A stretch of 64,000 bases of DNA from Luteimonas suaedae (GCF_008312895.1 NZ_VSSP01000008.1:124001-188000), one strand, 5' to 3'. Shown: positions 38,338 through 48,732, numbered from the stretch's first letter. The notes: generated from the letters alone by a model not told the origin. A program made the numbers and translations.

Positions 38338-39664
38338 CGATGGGGCGCTCCTCGGGGTAGCGGTAGGGCTGCGGGCGCTTGCGCAGCGCCAGTGCGGTGG
38401 CCAGGGTGACCGAACCGACGCGGCCGACGAACATCAGCACGATCAGGATAACCTGCCCGGCCGGCGGCAGCTCGCCGGTGATGCCGGTGGACAGCCCGAC
38501 CGTGGCCGACGCGGAGATCGCCTCGAACACGACATCGTGCAGGGGCAGGTCGGTGACGCTCAGCAGCGCCAGGATGCCGACGGCGAGGACGGTCAGCGCC
38601 ATCAGTACCACGGCCAGCGCCAGACGCAGCGCCTGATGGGGAATCCGACGGTGGAAGGCGATGGTATCGCCGCTGCCGCGGATCTCCGCCCAGACCGCGA
38701 AACCGAGCAGGAAGAAGGTGGTGATCTTGATGCCGCCGGCAGTGCCGGCGCTGCCGCCGCCGATGAACATCAGGGCCCAGTTCACCGTCTGTGTTTCCAG
38801 GCGCATCGCGCCGGTGTCGATGCTGTTGAAGCCGGCGGTGCGGGCGGCCACCGAATGGAAGACGGCGCCGAGCAGCTTGTCGCCGGCGGCCATCGGGCCG
38901 AGGGTGGCGGCGTTGTTCCACTCGTACAGCCCGATCAGCAGGGCGCCGCCGGTGACCAGCAGGGCGGTGCCGAACAAGGTGATCTTGGTATGCACCGACC
39001 AGCGCCGGAATCCGGACGGCCGCCGCCACATTTCGTAGACGACGGGAAATCCCAGCCCGCCCAGGAGTACCGCCAGCGTGATCGGCAGGATGACCAGGGG
39101 GTCGGCCGCGTATCCCATCAGACTGTCGGACCAGGTGGAAAAGCCGGCGTTGTTGAACGCGGATACCGCCTGGAACAGGCCGTTCCACAACGCCGTGCCC
39201 CACGGCTGGCCGTGGCCGAAATGCAGCTGCAGGGTCAACACGGCGGTGGTCAGCGATTCGACGGCGAGCGTGACCAGCAGCACCAGCCTGAGTACGCCCA
39301 TCACGTCGCCCAGCCCCAGGCAGCGGGTCTCCGCCTGGGCCAGCAAACGGGTGCCCAGACCTACGCGACCGGCGACCAGCAGGCCGAGCAGGGTGGCACC
39401 GGTCATGATGCCGAAGCCGCCGACCTGGAACAGTCCCAGGATCACCCACTGGCCGAACAGCGACCAGTACAGCGGCGTGTCCTCGACGATCAGTCCGGTG
39501 ACGCAGACCGCGGAGGTCGAGGTGAACAGCGCCGTCAGCAGCGACGCCGAGCCCTCGCCGGCGCGCGACACCGGCAGCATGAGCAGGACCGTGCCGACCA
39601 GGATCGTGCCGAGGAAGGCGAGTGGCACGAGCCGTGCCGGATGCTGGATGCCCTGCCGCTGCAA
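38330..39664 (-). CDS. ktrB: KtrB/TrkH-family potassium transport subunit
   Basis: The 444-residue membrane protein has four repeated pore modules of the TrkH/KtrB type. Selectivity-filter glycines are visible in [31 protein letters not shown] and [26 protein letters not shown] is the gate loop of the third module. The best start is TTG at 39664 with GGTGAGG upstream; no in-frame ATG precedes the first helix. It forms a sodium-assisted uptake system with the KtrA subunit encoded downstream. Confidence 0.92.
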   Translation of the reverse strand: MQRQGIQHPARLVPLAFLGTILVGTVLLMLPVSRAGEGSASLLTALFTSTSAVCVTGLIVEDTPLYWSLFGQWVILGLFQVGGFGIMTGATLLGLLVAGRVGLGTRLLAQAETRCLGLGDVMGVLRLVLLVTLAVESLTTAVLTLQLHFGHGQPWGTALWNGLFQAVSAFNNAGFSTWSDSLMGYAADPLVILPITLAVLLGGLGFPVVYEMWRRPSGFRRWSVHTKITLFGTALLVTGGALLIGLYEWNNAATLGPMAAGDKLLGAVFHSVAARTAGFNSIDTGAMRLETQTVNWALMFIGGGSAGTAGGIKITTFFLLGFAVWAEIRGSGDTIAFHRRIPHQALRLALAVVLMALTVLAVGILALLSVTDLPLHDVVFEAISASATVGLSTGITGELPPAGQVILIVLMFVGRVGSVTLATALALRKRPQPYRYPEERPIVG

Positions 39665-39802
39665 TGGATGCCCTCACCGGACGGATGGCATGAAGCGGCG
39701 CGCATTGTGCCATGGGACCGCGCGCGGCACCCGCGACGGTGCCGGCGCCCGGGTATGGGCCGCACTGTCCCGCCCGTGCGCGTGACCTGCGGCGGCGGGC
39801 GC

Positions 39803-40831
<1,029 letters not shown>

Positions 40832-41016
40832 GGCGCTCGCCGGAAACGCTCCGGCGGCGGGTAGTTCCTGGTCGCGACTCCCGTCGCTCCCACATCCGGT
40901 CCTTCCCTGTGAGAGTGGCGGCGGCATGCCGTCGCCGGGAAGTCGCGACTGCGCGCGGCCAGAAGCCCCGCATCCACGGCTCACCGCTCCCGTTCCGCTC
41001 ATGCGACCATATCCGG

Positions 41017-42060
41017 ATGAGCGAAGACCGCATCATTGCCGCCGACGCGACCCACGAGGACGAGGCCGTGGAGGCGTCGATCCGGCCCAAGCGCCTCGAC
41101 GACTACCTCGGCCAGCGGCCGGTGCGCGAGCAGCTCTCGATCTACATCGAGGCGGCCAAGCAGCGTGCCGAGGCGCTCGACCACGTGCTGATCTTCGGTC
41201 CGCCAGGCCTGGGCAAGACCACGCTCTCGCACGTCATCGCCAACGAGCTCGGGGTCAGCCTGCGGGTCACCTCCGGCCCGGTGATCGAGAAGGCCGGCGA
41301 CCTGGCCGCGCTGCTGACCAACCTGCAGCCGCACGACGTGCTGTTCATCGACGAGATCCATCGCCTCTCGCCGGTGGTTGAGGAAGTGCTGTACCCGGCG
41401 ATGGAGGATTTCCAGATCGACATCATGATCGGCGAGGGTCCGGCGGCGCGCTCGATCAAGCTTGACCTGCCGCCATTCACGCTGATCGGCGCCACCACCC
41501 GCGCCGGGCTGCTGACCGCGCCGCTGCGCGACCGTTTCGGCATCGTGCAGCGGCTGGAGTTCTACAGCACCGAGGAGCTGACCCGGATCGTGCGCCGCTC
41601 GGCGAAGATCCTCGGCATCGACTGCGCCGCCGAGGGCGCCGGCGAGATCGCGAAGCGCTCGCGCGGCACCCCGCGCATCGCCAACCGCCTGCTGCGGCGG
41701 GTGCGCGACTATGCCCAGGTGCGCGCCGGCGGCCATATCGACCCCGAAGTCGCGCATGCGGCGATGCAGATGCTCAGGGTCGACCCGGAAGGCTTCGACG
41801 ACCTCGACCGCCGCCTGCTGAACCTGATCATCGAGAACTTCGACGGTGGCCCGGTCGGCGTCGACTCGCTGGCCGCCGCGCTTTCCGAGGAGCGCGGCAC
41901 CCTGGAGGACGTGATCGAGCCGTACCTGATCCAGCAGGGCTTCCTGGTGCGCACCGCGCGCGGACGCATGGCTTCGCACAAGGCGTATCGGCACCTTGGG
42001 CTGGCGCCCAAGGTGGGTGATTCGGGATTGGTGATTGGTGATTCGAAAGAGCTGTTCTGA
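41017..42060 (+). CDS. ruvB: Holliday junction helicase RuvB, with repeat-encoded C-terminus
   Basis: The 347-residue AAA+ motor has Walker [10 protein letters not shown] (61-69), Walker [12 protein letters not shown], sensor 1 IGATTRAG, arginine-finger region RDRFGI, and the C-terminal winged helix ([24 protein letters not shown]). It drives branch migration on RuvA-bound junctions. The normal protein should end near HLGLAPK; here residues about 333-347 ([14 protein letters not shown]) are encoded by the left arm of a heptamer repeat, giving a foreign tail. The start at ATG 41017 (MSEDRII) fits the family. No strong ribosome site is seen. Confidence 0.96.
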   Translation: MSEDRIIAADATHEDEAVEASIRPKRLDDYLGQRPVREQLSIYIEAAKQRAEALDHVLIFGPPGLGKTTLSHVIANELGVSLRVTSGPVIEKAGDLAALLTNLQPHDVLFIDEIHRLSPVVEEVLYPAMEDFQIDIMIGEGPAARSIKLDLPPFTLIGATTRAGLLTAPLRDRFGIVQRLEFYSTEELTRIVRRSAKILGIDCAAEGAGEIAKRSRGTPRIANRLLRRVRDYAQVRAGGHIDPEVAHAAMQMLRVDPEGFDDLDRRLLNLIIENFDGGPVGVDSLAAALSEERGTLEDVIEPYLIQQGFLVRTARGRMASHKAYRHLGLAPKVGDSGLVIGDSKELF

Positions 42061-42135
42061 TGCCTGACGTGCCTAGATTGCCCCCGGAGCCCCGCTTTTG
42101 ATCTCCCAATCACCAATCACGAATCACCAATCACC
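42016..42135. repeat. Heptamer-repeat inverted pair spanning ruvB end and ybgC start
   Basis: GGTGATTCGGGATTGGTGAT and further GGTGATT units are in the ruvB 3' end. The opposite arm AATCACCAATCACGAATCAC forms the first codons of ybgC. The loop holds the ruvB stop and CGGAGCCCCGCTTTTG, which contains the only ribosome-site/start combination for ybgC. Confidence 0.85.
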
Positions 42136-42556
42136 GCTTTCAACGCTATTCAGTTGGCCGACACGTGTCTATTGGGAAGATACCGACGCCGGTGGCGTGG
42201 TGTACCACGCGCAGTACCTGGCGTTCCTCGAACGCGCGCGGACCGAGTGGCTGCGCGCGCTGGGGCACGGTCAGGAACTTCTGCGCGGGTCCCACGATCT
42301 GGTGTTCGCGGTGCGGGCGATGCGGATCGATTTCCGCAAGCCGGCACGGCTGGACGATGCGCTGCAGGTCTCGGTGGCGCTGCGGGAGTGCCGGCGCGCC
42401 AGCCTGGTGATCGACCAGGCGATCGAGCGCGACGGCGTGCGGCTGCTCGACGCCGAGGTGCGGGTGGCCGCGCTGGACGCCGGCGGGTTCCGCCCGCGCG
42501 CGATCCCGGCGACGCTGTACCAGGAGCTGCAGTCGCTGCAGGTCCTGCCGGACTGA
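42098..42556 (+). CDS. ybgC: YbgC-type acyl-CoA thioesterase of the Tol-Pal operon
   Basis: The 152-residue hotdog-fold thioesterase has the signature WEDTDAGGVVYHAQYLAFLERARTE, with catalytic Asp in the TDAGG loop, and FRKPARLDDALQV. The native first residues would lie just before SWPTRVYWED, but no ATG is available. The only plausible start is TTG at 42098, eight bases after GGAG, which makes residues 2-13 ([12 protein letters not shown]) repeat-encoded. YbgC acts on acyl-CoA/ACP and associates with phospholipid metabolism. It is the first gene of the tol-pal cluster. Confidence 0.92.
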   Translation: MISQSPITNHQSPLSTLFSWPTRVYWEDTDAGGVVYHAQYLAFLERARTEWLRALGHGQELLRGSHDLVFAVRAMRIDFRKPARLDDALQVSVALRECRRASLVIDQAIERDGVRLLDAEVRVAALDAGGFRPRAIPATLYQELQSLQVLPD

Positions 42557-42695
42557 ACAAGGCGGACTGAACAAGGATGTCCAGGCCGGAGATTCCATTG
42601 GTGCCCGTTCCGCCGCGGCGGGGCAGGGCGTTTCGTTGGCGGTCGGTGCACGGCACCGGTCGCGATTGTCGAATTGCTGACCCAGGAGCGGATGC

Positions 42696-43490
42696 ATGAC
42701 CCCACTTTCGATGTTGCTGCAGGCCACGCAGGTCGAGCCTCTGCCCGAGGAGGCCGCGGCCAGCGCGACCGAACTCGCCAACGACGCCGGCGCCGCGGCG
42801 GCGGCGCCCCTTGGCAACGAGTTCGACATGCTCCAGCTGGTGCTGCATGCGTCGATCCCGGTGCAGCTGGTGATGCTGTTGCTGCTGTTCGCCTCGGTCG
42901 CCTCGTGGGTGATCATCTTCCGCAAGAAGCGCATGCTCGATCGCGCCGCGCGCGAAGCGGACCGCTTCGAGGAGCGGTTCTGGTCGGGCGCGGACATGAC
43001 CAAGCTCTATGCCGCGTCCACCGAGCGCAACCGCGAGATCGAGGGCCTGGAGGCGATCTTCGAGTCCGGTTTCCGCGAGTACTCGCGCCCGCGCGGGCGC
43101 CGCAATCCCGACACCCGCGCTCAGCTCGAAGGCGCGCAACGCGGCATGCGCGTGGCCAGCGCCCGTGAGCTGGACGGCCTCGAGCACAACCTCGAGTTCC
43201 TGGCCAACGTCGGTTCGATCGCGCCCTACGTCGGCCTGCTCGGCACGGTCTGGGGGATCATGATCTCGTTCCACGGCCTGGCCAACGTGCGCGAGGCCAC
43301 CATCGCCACCGTGGCGCCGGGCATCTCCGAGGCGTTGATCGCCACCGCGATGGGCCTGTTCGCGGCGATCCCCGCGGTCTGGGCCTACAACCGCTACGCC
43401 ACCAAGGTGGAGCGCATCGCCGGCCGCTACGACGCGTTCGCCGAGGAGTTCTCATCGATCCTGGAGCGCCAGGCGCACGGCGACGAGTGA
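42696..43490 (+). CDS. tolQ: TolQ, proton-channel subunit of the Tol-Pal system
   Basis: The 264-residue inner-membrane protein has three helices: one near 50-72 (IPVQLVMLLLLFASVASWVII) and two in the C-terminal half (SIAPYVGLLGTVWGIMISF and ISEALIATAMGLFAAIPAVWAYN). The conserved threonine/serine residues of ExbB/MotA/TolQ channels lie in the latter two. It uses the proton gradient with TolR to move TolA during outer-membrane constriction. AGGAG precedes the ATG. The N-terminus is about 30 residues longer than in Escherichia coli, and alanine-rich. Confidence 0.96.
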   Translation: MTPLSMLLQATQVEPLPEEAAASATELANDAGAAAAAPLGNEFDMLQLVLHASIPVQLVMLLLLFASVASWVIIFRKKRMLDRAAREADRFEERFWSGADMTKLYAASTERNREIEGLEAIFESGFREYSRPRGRRNPDTRAQLEGAQRGMRVASARELDGLEHNLEFLANVGSIAPYVGLLGTVWGIMISFHGLANVREATIATVAPGISEALIATAMGLFAAIPAVWAYNRYATKVERIAGRYDAFAEEFSSILERQAHGDE

Positions 43491-43541
43491 CCCCGCGCCG
43501 CCGTCCCGCGCGTTGACCCCGCAGACTTCCCGAGGATCGCC

Positions 43542-43979
43542 ATGACCGCCGCCGTCCTGCGCCGCCGCAAGCGCCGCAAGCTCAAGAACGAGATCAACGT
43601 CGTGCCCTACATCGACGTGATGCTGGTGTTGCTGATCATCTTCATGATCACCACGCCGCTGCTCAATCTCGGCACCGACGTCAACCTGCCCGACTCCAAT
43701 GCGCGTTCGGTGGCCACGCCCAAGGATCCGGTGGTGGTGAGCGTCTACCCCGACGGCGCCATGGCGCTGATGATCGAACAGCAGAACCAGTCGATCGGCC
43801 GCGAAGACCTGCTGACGCGCCTGCGTGCGATCCACAGCCAGAATCCGGAGGCCACGGTCCTGGTGCGCGGTGACGGCGCCGCCAGCTACCAGCGGATCAT
43901 GGATGCGATCGGCATCATCAACGAAGCCGGCGTGACCAAGGTGAGCCTGCTCAGCCGGCCGCTCGAGGCGGGTGATTGA
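43542..43979 (+). CDS. tolR: TolR, proton-channel subunit of the Tol-Pal system
   Basis: The 145-residue protein has a basic N-terminus (RRRKRRKLKNEINVVPYIDV), one membrane helix with the essential aspartate (VPYIDVMLVLLIIFMI) and a periplasmic domain ending GVTKVSLLSRP. It is the MotB/ExbD-type partner of TolQ. The TGA overlaps the tolA ATG (TGATG), so the two are translationally coupled. Confidence 0.96.
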   Translation: MTAAVLRRRKRRKLKNEINVVPYIDVMLVLLIIFMITTPLLNLGTDVNLPDSNARSVATPKDPVVVSVYPDGAMALMIEQQNQSIGREDLLTRLRAIHSQNPEATVLVRGDGAASYQRIMDAIGIINEAGVTKVSLLSRPLEAGD

Positions 43980-44935
43980 TGCAGCAACGCCGTGCCGATA
44001 CGGTCAGTGCGGTCGTCCTTGCGCTGGGGCTGCACGTCGTCCTGCTGTTGTTGCTGGTGTTCGGGCTGACCTGGACCCGCAGCAACGCAGTGCCGGCGTA
44101 CGGCTCGCCGGTCAGCGCCGAACTGTTCGACCCCGAGGCGCTGTCGGCGGCGCAGCGGCGCGCGCTCGAGGCGCCGCCGGAACCGATGCCCGAACCGCCG
44201 CTGCCGGAGCCCGAACCCGAGCCGGTGGAGGAGGAGGCCGTCCCGCTGCCGCAGCAATTGCCTGAGCCGGTGCCGGAGGATGCGCCGGTCGAGCCGCAGC
44301 CGCAGCCGCAGGAACGACTGCCCGAGCCGGACACGATCGATCAGGACGCCGCCCGCCGCGAGGCGGAGTCGGAACTCACCGCCGAGCGCGAGCAGGAAGA
44401 GCGCCGGCGCCAGGAGCAGATCGACCTGACCGAGCGCAAGCAGCAGGAGGAAGCCGAGCAGAAGCGCCGTCTGGCGCAGCAGCAGCGCGAGGAGGAATTG
44501 AAGAAGCTGCGTGCCGAGCGCGAGAAGATCCGCCGCGAGGCGGAACTGGCCGAACAGAAGCTCAAGCAGATCGCCGACGCCCGTGCGCGCCAGGCGTCCG
44601 ACCAGGCTGCCGAGTCCGCGGCGCCGCCGCCCGGCCAGCCGGACGGCGACAGCGATCTCGCGGCGCGCTACGCGGCCGCATTGCAGGAGGCCATCGCCCG
44701 CAACTGGTCGCGGCCGGACAACGTGCAGCTGGGCCAGCGCTGCCGCCTGTACATCACCCAGCTGCCCGGCGGCCAGGTCATGAGCGTGGAATTCGATCCG
44801 TCCTGTCCCTACGACGCGCTGGGCCGGCGCTCGGTCGAGGCGGCGGTACGCAAGGCCGAGCCGTTGCCCTATCGCGGCTTCGAGCCGGTCTTCGCGCGGC
44901 GCTTGAACCTCAATTTCACGGCCCAGGACCGATAA
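43979..44935 (+). CDS. tolA: TolA, trans-periplasmic linker of the Tol-Pal system
   Basis: The 318-residue protein has one N-terminal helix (VVLALGLHVVLLLLLVFGL) that docks with TolQ/R, and a Pro/Glu-rich stretch (PEPMPEPPLPEPEPEPVEEE). A long charged coiled coil follows (about 120-210, rich in REQEERRRQEQ-like repeats), then a TonB_C-like C-terminal domain (LAARYAAALQEAIARNWSRPD ... FARRLNLNF). It reaches across the periplasm to Pal and TolB. The start is the ATG overlapping the tolR stop. Confidence 0.95.
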   Translation: MQQRRADTVSAVVLALGLHVVLLLLLVFGLTWTRSNAVPAYGSPVSAELFDPEALSAAQRRALEAPPEPMPEPPLPEPEPEPVEEEAVPLPQQLPEPVPEDAPVEPQPQPQERLPEPDTIDQDAARREAESELTAEREQEERRRQEQIDLTERKQQEEAEQKRRLAQQQREEELKKLRAEREKIRREAELAEQKLKQIADARARQASDQAAESAAPPPGQPDGDSDLAARYAAALQEAIARNWSRPDNVQLGQRCRLYITQLPGGQVMSVEFDPSCPYDALGRRSVEAAVRKAEPLPYRGFEPVFARRLNLNFTAQDR

Positions 44936-45011
44936 GTACGCCGCCATTCATCTCCCCGCGCCGCGCAACCGCCAAGCTGGCGCCCCATATGCCCTCCCAA
45001 CCGGTGACCCG

Positions 45012-46331
45012 ATGAAACGAATCGCCCGCATCCTGTTCGCCCTGGTCGCATTGACGCTGCCGCTGTTTGCTGCGGCGCAACAACAAGGGCTCGAGATCGA
45101 CATCGTCGGCGGCCATGCCTCGGCGCTGCCGATCGCCGTGGTGCCGATGCCCTACCAGGGCTCCGCCGGCGCGCCGGAGACTGACGTGGCCGCGGTGATC
45201 CGCGCCGACCTCGACCGTTCCGGCCAGTTCCGCACCTTGCCCGAGCGCGACATCGTCGAGCGCCCCACGCGCGGCAGCGAGGTGCAGTACCCGACCTGGC
45301 GCATGCTGCGGCAGGACTTCCTGGTGATCGGCCGCGTGCTCGATGCGGGCGACGGCGCCTACCGGGTGGAGTACGAGCTGTTCGACGTGGCCAAGCAGGA
45401 GCGGCTGATCGGCATGGCCATGACCGGCCGCGCCAGCGCCATGCGCGACGTCGCCCACCAGATGGCCGACGCCATCTACGAGAAGATCCTCGGCGTGCGC
45501 GGTGCGTTCTGGACCCGGATCGCCTATGTCACTCAGACCGGCGTGGGGCAGGGCGCGCGTTATGCGCTGATCGTCGCCGATTCCGACGGCTACAACCCGC
45601 AGACCGTGGTCCGCTCCAACGAACCGCTGCTGTCGCCGTCGTGGTCGCCGGACGGCAGCAAGCTGGCCTATGTCAGTTTCGAGCGCGGCAACTCGTCGAT
45701 CTACATCCAGGACGTCACTACCGGCGGCCGCGAGCTCGTGTCCAGCTTCCGCGGCATCAACAGCGGCCCGGCGTTCTCCCCGGACGGCCGCCGTCTGGCG
45801 CTGACCCTGTCGCGCAGCGGCAATCCCGAGATCTACGTCATGGATCTGGGCAGCAAGGCGCTGACCCAGCTCACCAACCACTTCGGCATCGACACCGCGC
45901 CGACCTGGAGCCCGGATGGCGGCAGCATCTATTTCACTTCGGACCGTGGCGGTCGGCCGCAGATCTACCAGGTGCCGGCCAGCGGCGGCGGCGCCACCCG
46001 GGTGAGCTTCCAGGGCAGCTACAACTCGGACCCCAGCGTCTCGTTCGACGGCCAGAAGATCGCCGTAGCGCAGGGCGCCGGCAACGTGTACCGTATTGCG
46101 GTGCTGGATCGCAGTCTCGGTTCGCCGCGCTGGTCCACGCTGTCGCCGGGCTCACTCGACGAATCGCCGAGCTTTGCGCCCAACGCCAGCATGATCCTGT
46201 ACGCGGCACGTGAGGGGCGACGAGGGGTGTTGTACGCCGTTTCCGCGGATGGCCGGGTGCGTCAGCGCCTCGTGCTGGCCGACGGTGACGTGCGGGAGCC
46301 GGCTTGGGGTCCTTATCGGGAACAGCGCTGA
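45012..46331 (+). CDS. tolB: TolB, periplasmic propeller of the Tol-Pal system
   Basis: The 439-residue precursor has a signal peptide (ILFALVALTLPLFAAA), the TolB_N domain (IAVVPMPYQG, VIRADLDRSGQFRTL) and a six-bladed propeller (LLSPSWSPDGSKLAYVSFERG, PAFSPDGRRLALTLSRSGNPEIY, PTWSPDGGSIYFTSDRGGRPQIY). It interacts with Pal, competing with peptidoglycan. No ribosome site stronger than GGTGA is visible before the ATG. Confidence 0.96.
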   Translation: MKRIARILFALVALTLPLFAAAQQQGLEIDIVGGHASALPIAVVPMPYQGSAGAPETDVAAVIRADLDRSGQFRTLPERDIVERPTRGSEVQYPTWRMLRQDFLVIGRVLDAGDGAYRVEYELFDVAKQERLIGMAMTGRASAMRDVAHQMADAIYEKILGVRGAFWTRIAYVTQTGVGQGARYALIVADSDGYNPQTVVRSNEPLLSPSWSPDGSKLAYVSFERGNSSIYIQDVTTGGRELVSSFRGINSGPAFSPDGRRLALTLSRSGNPEIYVMDLGSKALTQLTNHFGIDTAPTWSPDGGSIYFTSDRGGRPQIYQVPASGGGATRVSFQGSYNSDPSVSFDGQKIAVAQGAGNVYRIAVLDRSLGSPRWSTLSPGSLDESPSFAPNASMILYAAREGRRGVLYAVSADGRVRQRLVLADGDVREPAWGPYREQR

Positions 46332-46393
46332 CGCGGTCTGCACATTGTTACCATCAACCTGAACCACCCTTTCAATTACTAGGGATCGACGAG

Positions 46394-46906
46394 ATGAACA
46401 CCACCACCCGAGTCCTGATCGCCGCCGCGCTGTGCGTGGCCGTCGTCGGTTGCTCCAAGAAGGTCAAGGAAGAGCCGCCGGCGCCGAGCACCGACACCGG
46501 CACCGTTACGCAGCCGCAGCAGCCCACCTCGGGCGCCTTCGGTCCCGAAGACCTCGACAGCGATGCCTGCCTGCGCCAGCGCGTGGTCTACTTCGACTTC
46601 GACCAGGACGCGCTGCGTCCGGAGTTCCAGTCGATCATGGGCTGCCACGCCAAGTACCTGCGCGACCGTCCGTCGTCCCGCATCACCCTGGAAGGCAATG
46701 CCGACGAGCGCGGCAGCCGCGAGTACAACCTCGGCCTGGGCGAGCGTCGCGGCAACGCGGTGTCCTCGGCGCTGCAGGCTAACGGCGGCAACGGTGCGCA
46801 ATTGACGGTGGTCAGCTACGGCGAAGAGCGCCCGACCTGCACCGAGTCGAGTGAGGACTGCTGGGCGCGCAATCGTCGCGTCGAGATCGTCTACACCGCA
46901 CGTTGA
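46394..46906 (+). CDS. pal: Pal, peptidoglycan-associated lipoprotein
   Basis: The 170-residue lipoprotein has the lipobox VAVVGCSKK (Cys 20) and an OmpA-like C-terminal domain (VVYFDFDQDALRPEFQSIM, ITLEGNADERGSREYNLGLGERRGNAV, NRRVEIVY) that binds meso-diaminopimelate. Compared with Escherichia coli Pal it has two extra cysteines in the domain (around RPTCTESSEDCWARNRR) that could form a disulphide. The ATG at 46394 starts the signal; the upstream frame lies in the tolB 3' end. Confidence 0.97.
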   Translation: MNTTTRVLIAAALCVAVVGCSKKVKEEPPAPSTDTGTVTQPQQPTSGAFGPEDLDSDACLRQRVVYFDFDQDALRPEFQSIMGCHAKYLRDRPSSRITLEGNADERGSREYNLGLGERRGNAVSSALQANGGNGAQLTVVSYGEERPTCTESSEDCWARNRRVEIVYTAR

Positions 46907-46915
46907 TCGGATCGC

Positions 46916-47707
46916 ATGCGTAGATTGATCGCTCCAATCGTGGTTGCGGCGGCCCTGGTGGCCGCCGCACCCGTTTCCGCGCAGCGCGCCAGCCTCGCCG
47001 ACCGCGTGGCGGCGCTGGAACAGCAGGCGGCGGGAAACCGCGGCAATGTCGACCTGCTCAACCAGCTCGAGCAGCTGCGTCGGGAGGTGACTGCGCTGCG
47101 CTCGCAGGTCGAGGAGCTGCAGCAGCAGAACGAACAGCTCAAGGCCGCCGGGCGCGACCAGTACCTGGACATCGACGGCCGGCTCAACCGGCTGGAGCAG
47201 GGCGGTGGGCTGCCCGCCGCGGGGCCCGCGGCCGATGCCGGCGCGTCGCTGCCGGTACCGCCGCCGGCGGACGATGCGCCGTCGATCCATGGCGATCCCG
47301 GCCTGCTCGCCCAGGGCGCCGACGAGCGCGGCACCTACGAAACCGCCTTCGACGCGCTGCGTTCCGGGGAATACGCCCGCTCGGCGGAGCTGTTCCAGGA
47401 TTTCCTGCGGCAGTACCCGAGCGGCTCGTATGCGCCCAACGCGCTGTACTGGCTCGGCGAGAGCTACTACGTCACCCAGAACTACGAACTGGCGCAGCAG
47501 CAGTTCCAGGCGCTGATCGACCGCTATCCGACCCACGACAAGGCGCCGGGCGCCCTGCTCAAGGTCGGCTTGTCGCAGTACGGCCAGCAGGAGCTCGACG
47601 CGGCCGAATCCACCCTGTCGCAGGTGAGCTCGAAATTCCCCGGCACCGATGCCGCACGCACCGCCGACGACCGCTTGCGCGCGATCCAGCTGGGCCGGCT
47701 GCGCTGA
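46916..47707 (+). CDS. cpoB: CpoB/YbgF, Tol-associated cell-division coordinator
   Basis: The 263-residue precursor has a signal peptide (PIVVAAALVAAAPVSAQ), an N-terminal coiled coil (LADRVAALEQQAAGNRGNVD, VTALRSQVEELQQQNEQL) and C-terminal TPR repeats (YETAFDALRSGEYARSAELF, LYWLGESYYVTQNYELAQ, LLKVGLSQYGQQELDAAES). In Escherichia coli CpoB links PBP1B to the Tol machine. The gene begins nine bases after the pal stop codon, probably in the same transcript. Confidence 0.95.
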   Translation: MRRLIAPIVVAAALVAAAPVSAQRASLADRVAALEQQAAGNRGNVDLLNQLEQLRREVTALRSQVEELQQQNEQLKAAGRDQYLDIDGRLNRLEQGGGLPAAGPAADAGASLPVPPPADDAPSIHGDPGLLAQGADERGTYETAFDALRSGEYARSAELFQDFLRQYPSGSYAPNALYWLGESYYVTQNYELAQQQFQALIDRYPTHDKAPGALLKVGLSQYGQQELDAAESTLSQVSSKFPGTDAARTADDRLRAIQLGRLR

Positions 47708-47860
47708 TCTGATCCGACCCCGGCTGCCCCGGGAGTAGAACGAATGCGGAGAAACGGGCAGGCGCCGAAATAGCCGCTCCCACGCGTCGTTCGTTTCCAT
47801 TTCCCTTCCCCGCCTCCAGCCCGGATCGCGTCCACGCGAGCGGCGGAGCGCACACCGCCC

Positions 47861-47866
47861 TACAAT
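47861..47866 (+). promoter_or_regulatory. -10 box of queE, nearly leaderless
   Basis: TACAAT ends seven bases before the queE ATG at 47874. Transcription from it would give an mRNA starting at or just before the AUG. The 166-base gap upstream of queE is otherwise featureless. Confidence 0.5.
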
Positions 47867-47873
47867 TTCCCCG

Positions 47874-48554
47874 ATGAACGCCGTTTCTTCCGATGCGGCC
47901 GTCGCCGCGGCGGCGGACCGGCTCAAGCTCACCGAGATCTTCCTGTCGCTGCAGGGTGAGGCGCGCGACGCCGGCTGGCCGACCGTGTTCGTGCGCCTGA
48001 CCGGCTGCCCGCTGCGCTGCCAGTACTGCGATACCGCCTACGCCTTCCACGGCGGGCAATGGTGGGAGATCGACGCCATCCTCGACGAGGTCGCCGGCCA
48101 TGACGTGCGCCACGTCTGCGTGACCGGCGGCGAGCCGTTGGCGCAGAAGCGCTGCGTCGCGCTGTTGCGGCGGCTGTGCGATGCCGGCTACCGGGTGTCG
48201 CTGGAAACCTCCGGTGCGCTGGATATCGGTGCGGTCGATCCCCGGGTGTCGCGGGTGCTCGACATCAAGACGCCCGGCTCGGCTGAGGCGCACCGCAACC
48301 GCTGGGAGAACCTGCCGCTGCTGACCGCGCACGACCAGGTCAAGTTCGTGCTGTGCGGCCGCGCCGACTACGAGTGGGCCCGAGAGATGCTGCGCGAGCA
48401 TGACCTGCCGGCGCGCTGCGAGGTGCTGTTCTCGCCCAGCAAGGACCAGCTGGACGCGCGCGCGCTCGCCGACTGGATCGTCGCCGACCGCCTGCCGGTG
48501 CGGTTCCAGATGCAGTTGCACAAGCTGCTGTGGAACGACGAGCCGGGAAGGTGA
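47874..48554 (+). CDS. queE: 7-carboxy-7-deazaguanine synthase
   Basis: The 226-residue radical-SAM enzyme converts 6-carboxytetrahydropterin to 7-carboxy-7-deazaguanine on the queuosine path. EIFLSLQGEARDAGWPTVFVR is the family N-terminus, CPLRCQYC supplies the three cluster-binding cysteines (CxxxCxxC), and VTGGEPLAQ is the SAM-binding GGEP. The start may be leaderless (TACAAT just upstream). queC follows after a repeat. Confidence 0.96.
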   Translation: MNAVSSDAAVAAAADRLKLTEIFLSLQGEARDAGWPTVFVRLTGCPLRCQYCDTAYAFHGGQWWEIDAILDEVAGHDVRHVCVTGGEPLAQKRCVALLRRLCDAGYRVSLETSGALDIGAVDPRVSRVLDIKTPGSAEAHRNRWENLPLLTAHDQVKFVLCGRADYEWAREMLREHDLPARCEVLFSPSKDQLDARALADWIVADRLPVRFQMQLHKLLWNDEPGR

Positions 48555-48561
48555 GAAGAGC

Positions 48562-48732
48562 CGTGATTGGTGATTCGCAAAAGCGTGCCGATATCATCGT
48601 CATCCCGGCGTAGGCCGGGATCCATGTTTTCGCGAGCCCAGATCGGCGACCAAACCCAGAATCCTGCCTAACGAATCACGAATCACGAGCCCTCGCTTTG
48701 ACCAATCACGAATCACCAATCACGAATCACGG
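48562..48732. repeat. Heptamer-repeat pair plus GTCATCCCGG repeat between queE and queC
   Basis: GTGATTGGTGATTCGCAAAAGC (48563 on) opens the element, and ACGAATCACGAATCACGAGC (48671 on) and AATCACGAATCACCAATCAC inside the queC start close it. Nested in the loop is another common repeat, GTCATCCCGGCGTAGGCCGGGATCC (48599-48623), a palindrome of its own. CGAGCCCTCGCTTTG next to the second arm contains the queC TTG start. Confidence 0.85.

Noticed and set aside
44160..44620. Repetitive proline/glutamate and charged coiled-coil sequence as a possible mobile or duplicated segment
   Set aside because: It is the normal low-complexity linker of TolA.
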